Below are positions 8,690 through 16,572 of a stretch of DNA of 64,000 bases, piece after piece; positions within the stretch are counted from its first letter, which is position 1, and every line of letters starts with the position of its first letter. The translations under genes and the position numbers were made by a program. A model generated the notes under the pieces. The model searched no databases. It was not told where the DNA came from and saw only the letters and a program-made list of their open reading frames with translations. The DNA comes from Acidobacteriota bacterium. GTDB lineage: Bacteria; Acidobacteriota; Vicinamibacteria; Vicinamibacterales; UBA8438. Where the stretch lies: assembly GCA_009838525.1 (NCBI GenBank), contig VXRJ01000019.1, forward strand, positions 135,932-199,931, written 5' to 3'.

Positions 8690-9672
8690 GCGCTGGCGCG
8701 CCCTTCCAAGCTCCCGCGCATCGTCAGCGTCATCTCGGGGCGGTCGACCTGCGCCAGCGCCTCCTCGAGCGCCTCCGGGCGGTCTCCGGGATGCGCCAGC
8801 CAGTGCACGTTCGGCTCCTTCCGGAACCAGATGAGCTGCCGGCGGGCGTACCTCCGGTTCTCCTGCGTAATCAGCGCGCGAGTGGCCGCCTCGTCGCGCA
8901 CCCCATTGAGATGCTCCAGGGCCTGGCGATACACGAGACCGGTGAACGGATGCGCCGACGGGGGCAGGCCCGAGGCAAGCATCGAGCGGATCTCGTCGAG
9001 CAAACCGCCATCGAACTGACGGTCGACCCGCTCCGAAACACGGCGCGCCGTCTCCGCCGGAGGAAGCCGCAGGCCGAACGTCATCAGATCGTACTCCGAC
9101 AGCGGCCGGCGGGTCGCGGCGAAATGCTCGGTGAGCGGGCGGCCCGTCAGGAAGTACACCTCCAGGGCCCGGATCAACCGCTTCCGGTCGTGGAGCTGAA
9201 TCCGTTGGCCCGCAGCGGGATCGACGCGGGCAACCATGCGGTGTAGCCAGGCGTCGCCCCGCCGCTCCGCGACCCCGTTGAGCCGGCAGCGCACCGCTTC
9301 GTTCCGGCCCGGGCCGTCGAACAGGCCGCGCGTCAGGGCGCGGAAGTACAGGCCCGTGCCGCCGGCGAGGATCGGCATTCGCCCGCGGCCCGTGATAGCG
9401 CGAATTGCGGCGGAAGCCTCGCGAACGTAGCGGGCGGCGGAATAGCGCTCGGTCGGATCCGCGACATCGATGAGATGGTGCGGGACGCCCCCGCGCGATG
9501 CGAGGGGCGGCTTGTCGGTGCCTATGTCGAACCCGCGATAGACGGCCGTCGAATCGCAACTCACCACCTCGCCGCCCAGCCGTGCCGCGAGCGCGACCGC
9601 GAGCGCACTCTTGCCGGTGGCGGTCGGACCGACGATGGCGATCAGACGGGGACGGTGCGATGCACCGGTCAT
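8686..9672 (-). CDS. miaA: tRNA dimethylallyltransferase
   Basis: Adds a dimethylallyl group to adenosine 37 of tRNAs that read UNN codons. It is 328 residues from the ATG at 9672, with the P-loop GPTATGKSALAVAL, the VSCDSTAVYRGFDIGTDKP segment (MiaA normally has DSMQ/DSR here), HHLIDVADPTERYSAARY and the C-terminal RYARRQLIWFRKEP. A GTG at 9678 is also in frame. The ATG overlaps the stop of the upstream 31-codon reading frame (ATGA), which favours 9672. Confidence 0.94.
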   Translation of the reverse strand: MTGASHRPRLIAIVGPTATGKSALAVALAARLGGEVVSCDSTAVYRGFDIGTDKPPLASRGGVPHHLIDVADPTERYSAARYVREASAAIRAITGRGRMPILAGGTGLYFRALTRGLFDGPGRNEAVRCRLNGVAERRGDAWLHRMVARVDPAAGQRIQLHDRKRLIRALEVYFLTGRPLTEHFAATRRPLSEYDLMTFGLRLPPAETARRVSERVDRQFDGGLLDEIRSMLASGLPPSAHPFTGLVYRQALEHLNGVRDEAATRALITQENRRYARRQLIWFRKEPNVHWLAHPGDRPEALEEALAQVDRPEMTLTMRGSLEGRASA

Positions 9673-9764
9673 GACCACCGGTACAGGATCCAGACGACCA
9701 TTCCCGCCAACAGCAGCACCAGGCCAATCAACTGCCTGTTCGTCGGAAGAGGCATGAAGCTCAT
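9669..9764 (-). CDS. 31-residue predicted membrane microprotein
   Basis: A short frame, ATG at 9764 to TGA at 9669, encoding 31 residues: a polar start (MSFMPLPTNRQ), one hydrophobic stretch (LIGLVLLLAGMVVWIL) that could span the membrane once, and YRWS at the end. It overlaps miaA by the ATGA arrangement used throughout this operon and starts 16 bp after the TonB-like gene. That placement and composition argue for a real gene. I do not recognise a family. Confidence 0.6.
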   Translation of the reverse strand: MSFMPLPTNRQLIGLVLLLAGMVVWILYRWS

Positions 9765-9780
9765 GAGTTGCTCCAGGCGG

Positions 9781-11019
9781 TCAGACCGGCGGTGATTCGT
9801 TGAAGTAGAAGGTGACGGTGAAGAAGCAGGAGTCGCCCGGATAGTCGTCCGGAAGCGGTTGCGTCGGGTTGGAAGTTGCCAGGGCGTTGTACGCGGAATT
9901 GGTGAACGCGTCGATCCCGGCCGGCTTCACCAGCGTGAGGTCGGTCATCGATCCGTTGCGCTGGATGTGAAAAGTCAGGACGACGTTGCCATGCAGCGAC
10001 CGCGACATGATCGCGTAGGGCACGAACCAGTTCCGGCGGACCTGGGCAATGAACCGGCGGATCCACGGTCCAAAGTCGGCGCCGCGCGAGTCGAACTGAA
10101 TCTCCGGGCCGAACCGGCCCGTATCGCCGCGGCGGTTGGCGAAGCTCTCACGCAGCCCGTAGCGATCGAGGTTGCGCATGGCGCGCCCCACAAGGCCGTC
10201 CTGTGGACGCCTCATCCTCGGATCCAACGGATCCGGATCGTTGGGCTGCTCGGCGCGGCGCGATCCCGGCAACAGCAGGGCGCCTTCCGCCAGCAGAGCT
10301 TCTATATCGCGATCCGGCGTTTCGGCGTCCTCGCCATCGATCTCCGTGTCTTCCGCGTCCGCGAGCTCCTCCTCCGCCTCCAACGGTTCCTCCACCAGCT
10401 CTTCCACCGGAGCGTCGGCCGTTCCATCACTCCCCGCCGTCGCGTCGGCCGTTTCGGCGTCTTCCACCGGGTCGTCGATCGGCTCCGCCGCCTCGGCCGC
10501 CGACACGGTTTCCGGCGGATCGGCATCCGAAGGAGTCTCTGCTTCAGTCAGCACGCCGCGCGGGTCGGGGTTGATTCCCGGCTGCGGATCCTCGGAGAGA
10601 ACGAAGTTCGAGGAGTTCCCCTCCGCGTTCGGCAAGGGGTTCAGCGGATCGTCCGAGGCGGTCGGCGATTGCGCAACGCGATCCCGGTCGGACAGTGGCG
10701 CATCGGGACGCAACGGTTCTTCCGGTTCAATCTCCACGAGGGGCTGGATGAAGACGAACGTGCGGTCGGGAGGAGCGGCGAGCGCAAGGGCCATCGCCTC
10801 CGCTTCCGCCTGGGCCTGGGCCTGCTGTGCGGCCAGTTCGGCGAGGCGCGCCTCGCGCGCCGCCTCGAGTTCGCGAACCCACTCCATCTGCGGGACAAAA
10901 ACCATGAGGCCGAGAACGAAGAGATGAATGAAGAGCGAAAGCAGCGACTGCTCTCGCCACGACATTGCCGGATCAAGTCCCGGCGTGTCGGCGTAGCGGC
11001 CCTCGAAGTCGAAAATCAT
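9781..11019 (-). CDS. TonB-like energy transducer / TonB C-terminal domain protein
   Basis: A 412-residue inner-membrane-anchored protein. A single hydrophobic segment (SLLSLFIHLFVLGLMVFV, about residues 26-45) is followed by an Ala/Glu-rich coiled-coil-like stretch. Then comes a long, very acidic, low-complexity linker (about residues 100-260, rich in Asp, Glu, Ala) in place of the usual Pro-Lys linker. The last 110 residues carry a TonB-type fold (SLHGNVVLTFHIQRNGSM, then LVKPAGIDAFTNSAYNAL). TonB proteins transmit proton motive force to outer membrane receptors; no ExbB/ExbD genes are nearby. It could instead be a periplasmic scaffold. Confidence 0.7.
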   Translation of the reverse strand: MIFDFEGRYADTPGLDPAMSWREQSLLSLFIHLFVLGLMVFVPQMEWVRELEAAREARLAELAAQQAQAQAEAEAMALALAAPPDRTFVFIQPLVEIEPEEPLRPDAPLSDRDRVAQSPTASDDPLNPLPNAEGNSSNFVLSEDPQPGINPDPRGVLTEAETPSDADPPETVSAAEAAEPIDDPVEDAETADATAGSDGTADAPVEELVEEPLEAEEELADAEDTEIDGEDAETPDRDIEALLAEGALLLPGSRRAEQPNDPDPLDPRMRRPQDGLVGRAMRNLDRYGLRESFANRRGDTGRFGPEIQFDSRGADFGPWIRRFIAQVRRNWFVPYAIMSRSLHGNVVLTFHIQRNGSMTDLTLVKPAGIDAFTNSAYNALATSNPTQPLPDDYPGDSCFFTVTFYFNESPPV

Positions 11020-11043
11020 GGTGCGTCCGGACCCGCCCGACCG

Positions 11044-11823
11044 TCAATCGATTATAGCCCTCCCCGTGGAGGGCCGCACCGCGGTGTAGAGATAGACGAT
11101 TCCGAAATGCAGCGGGCGAGCCGCAACCTCTTCGAATCCCGACGCCCGCAGCAGCCCGAGAAACGCGTCGCCACTCGGGAACTGGCCCACCGACGCCGGC
11201 AGGTAGGCGTAGGCGCTGTCGTGACGGGAAACGAGGCGCCCGAGGGCCGGCAGGACGGAGCGGAAGTACCAGGCATAGAGGGCGCGGAGACCCGGGACCG
11301 TGGGCATGCCGAACTCCAGAACCGCGATCCGCCCTCCCGGCCGGACGACCCGGTGCAGTTCGGCCAGTGCTCGGTACGGATCCTCGACGTTGCGGATACC
11401 GAAGGCGACCGTGGCGGCGTCGGTCGATCCATCCGGCATCGGCAACCGGGTCGCATCGCTGCGAACGAGCTGCACGCGCCCGCCCAGCCCCCGCTGCGCC
11501 AACTTCGTCCGGCCGCGCGCCAGCATCGCCCCGGCGAAGTCGATCCCGACGACTCGAGAGGCCCGGGATCCATCCGGCGCGCCCAGGGCCAACTCGATCG
11601 CAAGGTCGGCGGTACCCGTGCACGCGTCGATGACCGTCTCGTTTCCCGTCAGCGCCAGCTCCCGGACCGCCAGCTTGCGCCAGCGCCGGTCGAACCCGGC
11701 GCTCAGGACATGGTTCAGCAGATCGTAACGGCCGGCGATGGCATCGAACATGCCGGCGATCTGCCCGGCCGACTTGTCGAGCGCGGGACCGGCGGCCGAC
11801 CTGTCCGTGGCGCCGTCAATCAT
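11044..11823 (-). CDS. menG: Demethylmenaquinone methyltransferase (UbiE/MenG family)
   Basis: Methylates demethylmenaquinone, the last step of menaquinone synthesis. It is 259 residues from the ATG at 11823, with FDAIAGRYDLLNHVLSAGFD near the start (UbiE signature 1), the SAM motif VIDACTGTADLAIEL, and VAFGIRNVEDPYRALAEL plus VLEFGMPTVPGLRALYAWYF typical of UbiE/MenG. The start overlaps the ubiX stop (ATGA). The frame runs open to 12147, but that is a shadow of ubiX. Context with futalosine genes says menaquinone rather than ubiquinone. Confidence 0.92.
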   Translation of the reverse strand: MIDGATDRSAAGPALDKSAGQIAGMFDAIAGRYDLLNHVLSAGFDRRWRKLAVRELALTGNETVIDACTGTADLAIELALGAPDGSRASRVVGIDFAGAMLARGRTKLAQRGLGGRVQLVRSDATRLPMPDGSTDAATVAFGIRNVEDPYRALAELHRVVRPGGRIAVLEFGMPTVPGLRALYAWYFRSVLPALGRLVSRHDSAYAYLPASVGQFPSGDAFLGLLRASGFEEVAARPLHFGIVYLYTAVRPSTGRAIID

Positions 11824-12434
11824 CCGGTCCAGGCGGGATAGAGCTGATGCTCGATGTCCAGCGCGGAGAGGATCTTCCCCGCCATGAAATCCGCGAGGTC
11901 GTCCAGCGTGCGCGGCTGCTGATAAAACGCCGGCATCGCCGGCAGCAGGTGCGCGCCCGCCTCGGCGCACGCCACCAGGTTGCGCAGTTGCGGCAGGCTC
12001 ATCGGCGTCTCGCGCGGCACGATCACCAGCCGGCGGCGTTCCTTCAGCATGACGTCGGCGGCGCGTTCGATCAGGTTGCGGGACAGCCCGTGCGCGACTC
12101 CGGCCAGTGTCTTCATCGAACACGGCACGATCACCATCCCGTCGCACCGGTGACTGCCGCTGGCGATCGAGGCGCCGGCGTCCCGGTTGCGATGGACGGC
12201 GAACGCGGGACCCGCGGGCGGCGAGACGCCGTAGCGCGAGGCCAGATAGACGGGCAACCCCTCAACGGTGACGTCAGGACCCAGTTCGTCGTGCAGCAGG
12301 CGATGTCCGTACTCCGACACCACCAGGTCGACCTCCGCGCCGGCGTCGATCAGGGCGGCAAGGGTCCGGACGGCGTAGAGCGCCCCGCTCGCGCCCGTGA
12401 CGCCTACCACCACGCGCATCGGCCTGTCAGGCAT
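11820..12434 (-). CDS. ubiX: Flavin prenyltransferase, UbiX family
   Basis: UbiX enzymes make the prenylated FMN cofactor used by UbiD-type decarboxylases. The 204-residue protein has VVVGVTGASGALYAVR at the start, MVIVPCSMKTLAGVAHG in the middle and RRRLVIVPRETPMSLPQLRN, all diagnostic. An internal ATG at 12419 would remove five residues. It sits 7 bp from the UbiA-type prenyltransferase and overlaps menG. In the futalosine route a UbiX/UbiD pair decarboxylates 1,4-dihydroxy-6-naphthoate products, so this is probably the menaquinone-pathway copy; the UbiD partner is not in the window. Confidence 0.92.
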   Translation of the reverse strand: MPDRPMRVVVGVTGASGALYAVRTLAALIDAGAEVDLVVSEYGHRLLHDELGPDVTVEGLPVYLASRYGVSPPAGPAFAVHRNRDAGASIASGSHRCDGMVIVPCSMKTLAGVAHGLSRNLIERAADVMLKERRRLVIVPRETPMSLPQLRNLVACAEAGAHLLPAMPAFYQQPRTLDDLADFMAGKILSALDIEHQLYPAWTG

Positions 12435-12441
12435 GCGTCAT

Positions 12442-13299
12442 CTACCGGACATGCAGCGCCGCCGCTGTCGCGATGAGGTAAAGGATACCGACGTAGCCGT
12501 TCAGCTCGAACGCCTGCTTCACCCGCGACAGATCCGAGGCGCTGACGAGTGACTGCTCGTACGCGAGCAGTAGCGCTACCGCCGTCACCCCCAACACGTA
12601 GATCGGCCCGAGCGGCATCAGCCAGGCGAGCGAAGCCAGCGCCGCCACCGTCACCAGGTGGAACAGGCGCGACAGGTGAAGCGCACGCTCGACGCCGAAG
12701 CGCACGGGAATCGAACGGAGTCCCTGCCGCCGATCGAAATCGAGGTCCTCGCAGGCGTAGATCACGTCGAAACCGGCCACCCACGCGCCGGTCGCCAGCG
12801 CCAGCAGCCAGGGCGGCGAGGCGAAGAACTGCCCTCCCGCCGCAAGCCACCCGCCGACCGGTGCGATCGCCAGGGCCAGGCCGAGAAAGAGCTGGGTATA
12901 CGTGGTGTAGCGCTTCGCGAGGGAGTACCAGAAGACAATCAGGAGCGCGAGCGGCGAGAGCGCGAAACACAGCATGCCGAGCGGCCATGTCGAGGCGATG
13001 AACGCCGCCGACGCCACCACGACAATCGCCGCCGCCTCGATGCGGGATACGCGCCCGCGCGGAATCTCGCGGCCCGCCGTCCGCGGATTAAGGGCGTCGA
13101 AACGGGCATCGACCAACCGGTTGAACGCCATCGCGGCGGTCCTGGCCGTGAACATCGCCACGACGATCCAGCCGGCGCGCCGCCACGTCAGCTCGGCCAC
13201 CTGACTCGCCAGCAGAGCGCCGGTCAGCGCGAACGGCAACGCGAACACGGTGTGGCTGAAGCGGACGAACGATCCGTAGGTGAGGAGTCGCGTCAGCAT
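12442..13299 (-). CDS. UbiA-family prenyltransferase, probably menaquinone pathway (MqnP-like)
   Basis: An integral membrane enzyme that attaches a polyprenyl chain to an aromatic acid. It is 285 residues, with about eight hydrophobic segments. Both aspartate-rich motifs are present: NRLVDARFDALNPRTAGREI after the second helix and YACEDLDFDRRQGLRSIP in the middle. Its ATG at 13299 overlaps the deaminase gene by 7 bp. The open frame extending to 14088 is a shadow of that deaminase gene. In this operon the likely substrate is the 1,4-dihydroxy-6-naphthoate intermediate of the futalosine pathway. Confidence 0.9.
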   Translation of the reverse strand: MLTRLLTYGSFVRFSHTVFALPFALTGALLASQVAELTWRRAGWIVVAMFTARTAAMAFNRLVDARFDALNPRTAGREIPRGRVSRIEAAAIVVVASAAFIASTWPLGMLCFALSPLALLIVFWYSLAKRYTTYTQLFLGLALAIAPVGGWLAAGGQFFASPPWLLALATGAWVAGFDVIYACEDLDFDRRQGLRSIPVRFGVERALHLSRLFHLVTVAALASLAWLMPLGPIYVLGVTAVALLLAYEQSLVSASDLSRVKQAFELNGYVGILYLIATAAALHVR

Positions 13300-14531
13300 C
13301 GGTGCGCCTCGACCCAGGCTATCTGCTCCGGCTCGATCCCGCCCACCAGGTATTGTTCCACATCGTCCAGGGAACCGGGCAGAGCGACCGCCACGAGGGC
13401 TGCGCGCCGGCCCGGCGCGATGGCCCCCAGGGTCTCTCCCCGCCCGAGGGCGGCCGCGCCGTGGAGCGTTGCGCTCCGGAGCAGGCGCGATGCCGGGACC
13501 GCCGGCGCCAGTCGATGCAGCGCAGCCAGTTCGGAAAAGAGGTTGAGGTCGGGCGCGCTTGCGAGACTGTCGGTTCCGACCGCGACCCGGACACCGGAAG
13601 CGTAGAAGTCGGCGACCGGCGGCTCGCCGGCCCCGGTCCACCGGTTGCTCCGCGGGCAGGTGACCAGCGTCGTCCCCGCCGCCGCGAGCCGCTTCAGATC
13701 GTCCGGACGAAGCTGCACGCCATGCACGACCAGCGTGTCGTCGCGCAACCATCCGAGCATCTCGAGATAGTCGACGGGACCCGTTCCCGGCGGCTCCCAC
13801 GCCGCGTTCCAGCGGCCGCGCCACTGAAGGAACTCGCGCCACGGCCCGTGGCCGTCGCGCAGGAAGTCGATCTCCTCCCGTGATTCGGCCAGATGCACCG
13901 TGCGCGGGCCGGGGAGTCGAGCCACCAGGGCCCGGAAGAGCGCCGGCGAAACCGAATACGGAGCATGCGCCGCGCCGCGCAGTATCAGACGGTCGCCGCC
14001 GGCGCCCGCCGCACGCCCGGCAATCTCGTCGGCCAGACGACCGGCCCTCGCCTCCGCTTCTTCCGGTCCCACCTCGAAGCCCAGACACTCCTGGAAGAGC
14101 ACCGCGTCGACCCGTCCCGACGCGAGCCCGGGCAGCGCCGCCTGCGTGTTGCCGATATCGCCCACGAGGACGGTGCCGCAGGCGTGCAATTGCGCCACGG
14201 CGTCGGGTATCGCTTCCGCGGGCAGGCCGCCATCGGCGTCGACCCGTTGAACGAGGGCGCGCGCCCAGGCCGGCATCGAGTCCGCCGGCGGGGAAGCGTC
14301 GTCAAGTCCCGACAGCTCCAGGTGGGTGTGCGCGTTCACCAGCCCGGGCAGCAGGGCGACGTCGCCCAGGTCGATCTCCTCGGCCAGCGGATCGGCGGGG
14401 TGAACGGCGGCCGCCCCCCCGACGGCGTGGACTGCGTCGCCGAAGACGTCCACCCAGCCGTCCCGGACCGGCGGCGCGACGATTGGCAGGATCCAGCGGG
14501 CGCGGTAGCGGACCTTCCGCCCCGCGCTCAT
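13293..14531 (-). CDS. Amidohydrolase, probable aminodeoxyfutalosine deaminase (MqnF/MqnX-like)
   Basis: A 412-residue metal-dependent amidohydrolase. Metal ligands are visible in GLVNAHTHLELSGL, in VHLAESREE (third His region), in LVVHGVQL and in VGTDSLASAPDLNLFSEL. These match deaminases of the TRZ/ATZ and SsnA type. It overlaps mqnC by 4 bp and the prenyltransferase by 7 bp, in a futalosine operon that otherwise lacks a deaminase. Conversion of 6-amino-6-deoxyfutalosine to futalosine is therefore the likely reaction. The assignment rests on context more than on substrate-specific residues. Confidence 0.78.
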   Translation of the reverse strand: MSAGRKVRYRARWILPIVAPPVRDGWVDVFGDAVHAVGGAAAVHPADPLAEEIDLGDVALLPGLVNAHTHLELSGLDDASPPADSMPAWARALVQRVDADGGLPAEAIPDAVAQLHACGTVLVGDIGNTQAALPGLASGRVDAVLFQECLGFEVGPEEAEARAGRLADEIAGRAAGAGGDRLILRGAAHAPYSVSPALFRALVARLPGPRTVHLAESREEIDFLRDGHGPWREFLQWRGRWNAAWEPPGTGPVDYLEMLGWLRDDTLVVHGVQLRPDDLKRLAAAGTTLVTCPRSNRWTGAGEPPVADFYASGVRVAVGTDSLASAPDLNLFSELAALHRLAPAVPASRLLRSATLHGAAALGRGETLGAIAPGRRAALVAVALPGSLDDVEQYLVGGIEPEQIAWVEAHRC

Positions 14532-15775
14532 GGAGCGCCGGCTCGCTGCTGCTTGCCGCCGCGGCTGCGCGCCTCGTAGCCGCTCAGCTCCACCGGCACG
14601 GAGTCGTCACCGGGTGCGCGCGCCGTCGCCAGCTCCGTCATGCGCGGCACCGCCTGCTCGCGAAAGAACGGATCGCCCAGCACGGCGTACTCCATGTCCC
14701 GACGCTTCGGCACGAAGCCGGCATTCTCGATGTTCCGGACGATTTCCACCTCGTCCATGCAGTAGGCGGCGCCGGCGGCCCGGACGACGTTCTCCTCGAT
14801 CATCACGCTGCCCATGTCGTTGGCGCCGTAGGCGAGACTCAACTGCCCGACCTTCCCGCCCTGCGTCACCCAGGAAGCCTGCAGGTTGTCGACGTTGTCG
14901 AGGACGAGGCGGGCGAGCGCCAGGGTGCGGAGATACTCCACGCAGGTAGCGGGATCGATCCGGCGAGCGCTCGCCAGCTCCGTGTGATCCGGCTGAAAGC
15001 TCCAGGTGATGAACGCGGTAAAGCCGCCCGTCTCGTCCTGCAGCTCCCGGATCCGAAGGAGGTGCTCTATCCGTTCTTCGAGCGTCTCGACCGTGCCGTA
15101 CATCATCGTCGCGGTCGTCCGGAGTCCGGCGCGATGGGCGGCCCGCATCACGGCGATCCACTCATCGGCGGTCGCCTTGCCGTCGCAGTGAAGCAACCTC
15201 CGGACCCGGTCGACCAGGATTTCGGCGCCGCCGCCGGGAATGCTGTCGAGACCGGCGGAGACCAGCCGGTCGATCACGCGCGGCACCGGCAGGTTCGACA
15301 ACCGCGACAGGTGGATTACCTCGGGCGGCGAGAGCGCGTGCAGGCGGAAGCGGGGGTACCGGTCCTTGATCGCCCGGAAGAGATCCTCGTACCAGTCGAG
15401 GGGCAGGTCGGGGTTGTGTCCCCCCTGCAGCAGCAGTTGCACGCCGCCGACGGCAATCGTCTCGTCGATCTTGGCGAAGATCTCGTCGAACCCCAGGACG
15501 TAACCGTCGGCCGCGCCGACGTTGCGATAGAACGCGCAGAAGTTGCAGCGCGCGACACAGACGTTCGTGTAGTTGACGTTCCGGTCGATGATGTAGGTGA
15601 CGATGCCGTCGGGGTGGCGGCCGGCACGCACCCGGTCGGCCAACGCACCCAGCTCGTGCGTCGGCAGCGCCCGGTAGAGGGACAGGGCCTCGGCGGCGCC
15701 GATTCGCCCGCCGTCGAGCAGCCGCGCCGCGGCCCGGGCGGCCGCCGCGCGATCCGCTGCCGCGACCCCCGTCAT
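14528..15775 (-). CDS. mqnC: Cyclic dehypoxanthinyl futalosine synthase (radical SAM)
   Basis: Radical SAM enzyme that cyclises dehypoxanthine futalosine in menaquinone synthesis. It is 415 residues. The NYTNVCVARCNFCAFYRN stretch near residue 75 contains the CxxxCxxC cluster motif in the MqnC form, followed by LLLQGGHNPDLPLDWYEDLF. The C-terminal half has ASWVTQGGKVGQLSLAYGAN and DMGSVMIEENVV, which separate MqnC from MqnE. It overlaps mqnA upstream and the deaminase gene downstream by 4 bp each. Confidence 0.95.
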   Translation of the reverse strand: MTGVAAADRAAAARAAARLLDGGRIGAAEALSLYRALPTHELGALADRVRAGRHPDGIVTYIIDRNVNYTNVCVARCNFCAFYRNVGAADGYVLGFDEIFAKIDETIAVGGVQLLLQGGHNPDLPLDWYEDLFRAIKDRYPRFRLHALSPPEVIHLSRLSNLPVPRVIDRLVSAGLDSIPGGGAEILVDRVRRLLHCDGKATADEWIAVMRAAHRAGLRTTATMMYGTVETLEERIEHLLRIRELQDETGGFTAFITWSFQPDHTELASARRIDPATCVEYLRTLALARLVLDNVDNLQASWVTQGGKVGQLSLAYGANDMGSVMIEENVVRAAGAAYCMDEVEIVRNIENAGFVPKRRDMEYAVLGDPFFREQAVPRMTELATARAPGDDSVPVELSGYEARSRGGKQQRAGAP

Positions 15776-16572
15776 GATTCGAAATACCGAACGGCGTGGG
15801 TCTCCGGCACGAGGTCCAGATCAACCGCTTCCGCATAGAAGCGTTTCAAGCCGGCGCGACCCTCCTCGTTCATCGCGAACTGCACGTTCTCCTGGAGATA
15901 GGCGCGCGCGATCTCCGCCTGCTCCTCGTCCTTCGGCCCGTGCGCCGAGGCTATCTCGTCAAGCGCCGCCAACCCTGCCGCGCGCGCCTCGCGCAGGGCG
16001 TCGATGTGGGCCGGCGTCACGACATCGGGCCGCCCGGCCCAGAACGCCCAGATGAACGGCAGGTTGGCCAGCGCCATCCACTCTTCCCCCAGGTCGATCT
16101 TGTCCAGATCGACCACCGTCTCGTGCTCGGTGAAGAGGGCGACGTCGCCGATCAGCAGCGCCGCGTCGCAACGCTTGAGCATCGTCGGCAGGTCGGGAGG
16201 CATCGCATGCAGTTGCGGCTCGATGTCGAACGACTGCGCGCAGAGGATACGAAGCAGCGCCGCCGCCGTGCGTGAGCTGGCGTCGACCGCGATCGAGCGG
16301 ACGGCGGTCGGCGGCCGCGTGGTGAAGAGCGCTACCGACGCCACCGGCCCGTCCGAGGCGACGGCGATGTCGGGAACCACGCGGTAGTGGGTTCCGCGGA
16401 GATACTCGATGGACGGAATCAGCGCGAGATCGATCCTGCCGCTGTGCAGCAGCGAGGCCACGCGAGCGGGCACGTCGTACTGAATCGAGAACAGGTCGGA
16501 GCGCGCCTCGAGGCCATGCACCAGCGGACGGGCGTTCAGGTATTCGACGGCGCCAAGGCGAATCACACTCAT
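15772..16572 (-). CDS. mqnA: Chorismate dehydratase
   Basis: Dehydrates chorismate to 3-[(1-carboxyvinyl)oxy]benzoate, the entry step of the futalosine pathway. It is 266 residues, with the family signatures IRLGAVEYLNARPLVHGL at the start, DLALIPSIEYLR, and CDAALLIGDVAL in the middle, followed by DLGEEWMALANLPFIWAFWAG. The ATG at 16572 overlaps the stop of the upstream MqnE-like gene. Downstream it overlaps mqnC. The open frame above 16572 is a shadow. Confidence 0.93.
   Translation of the reverse strand: MSVIRLGAVEYLNARPLVHGLEARSDLFSIQYDVPARVASLLHSGRIDLALIPSIEYLRGTHYRVVPDIAVASDGPVASVALFTTRPPTAVRSIAVDASSRTAAALLRILCAQSFDIEPQLHAMPPDLPTMLKRCDAALLIGDVALFTEHETVVDLDKIDLGEEWMALANLPFIWAFWAGRPDVVTPAHIDALREARAAGLAALDEIASAHGPKDEEQAEIARAYLQENVQFAMNEEGRAGLKRFYAEAVDLDLVPETHAVRYFES

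Noticed and set aside
7613-9727. Apparent 704-residue fusion of a miaA-region sequence and the dGTPase-like protein
   Set aside because: The first 346 codons are an out-of-frame shadow of miaA. The real dGTPase-like start is the ATG at 8689 that overlaps the miaA stop.
12442-14088. 548-residue form of the UbiA protein
   Set aside because: The N-terminal extension is a shadow of the deaminase gene; UbiA proteins begin at the ATG at 13299.
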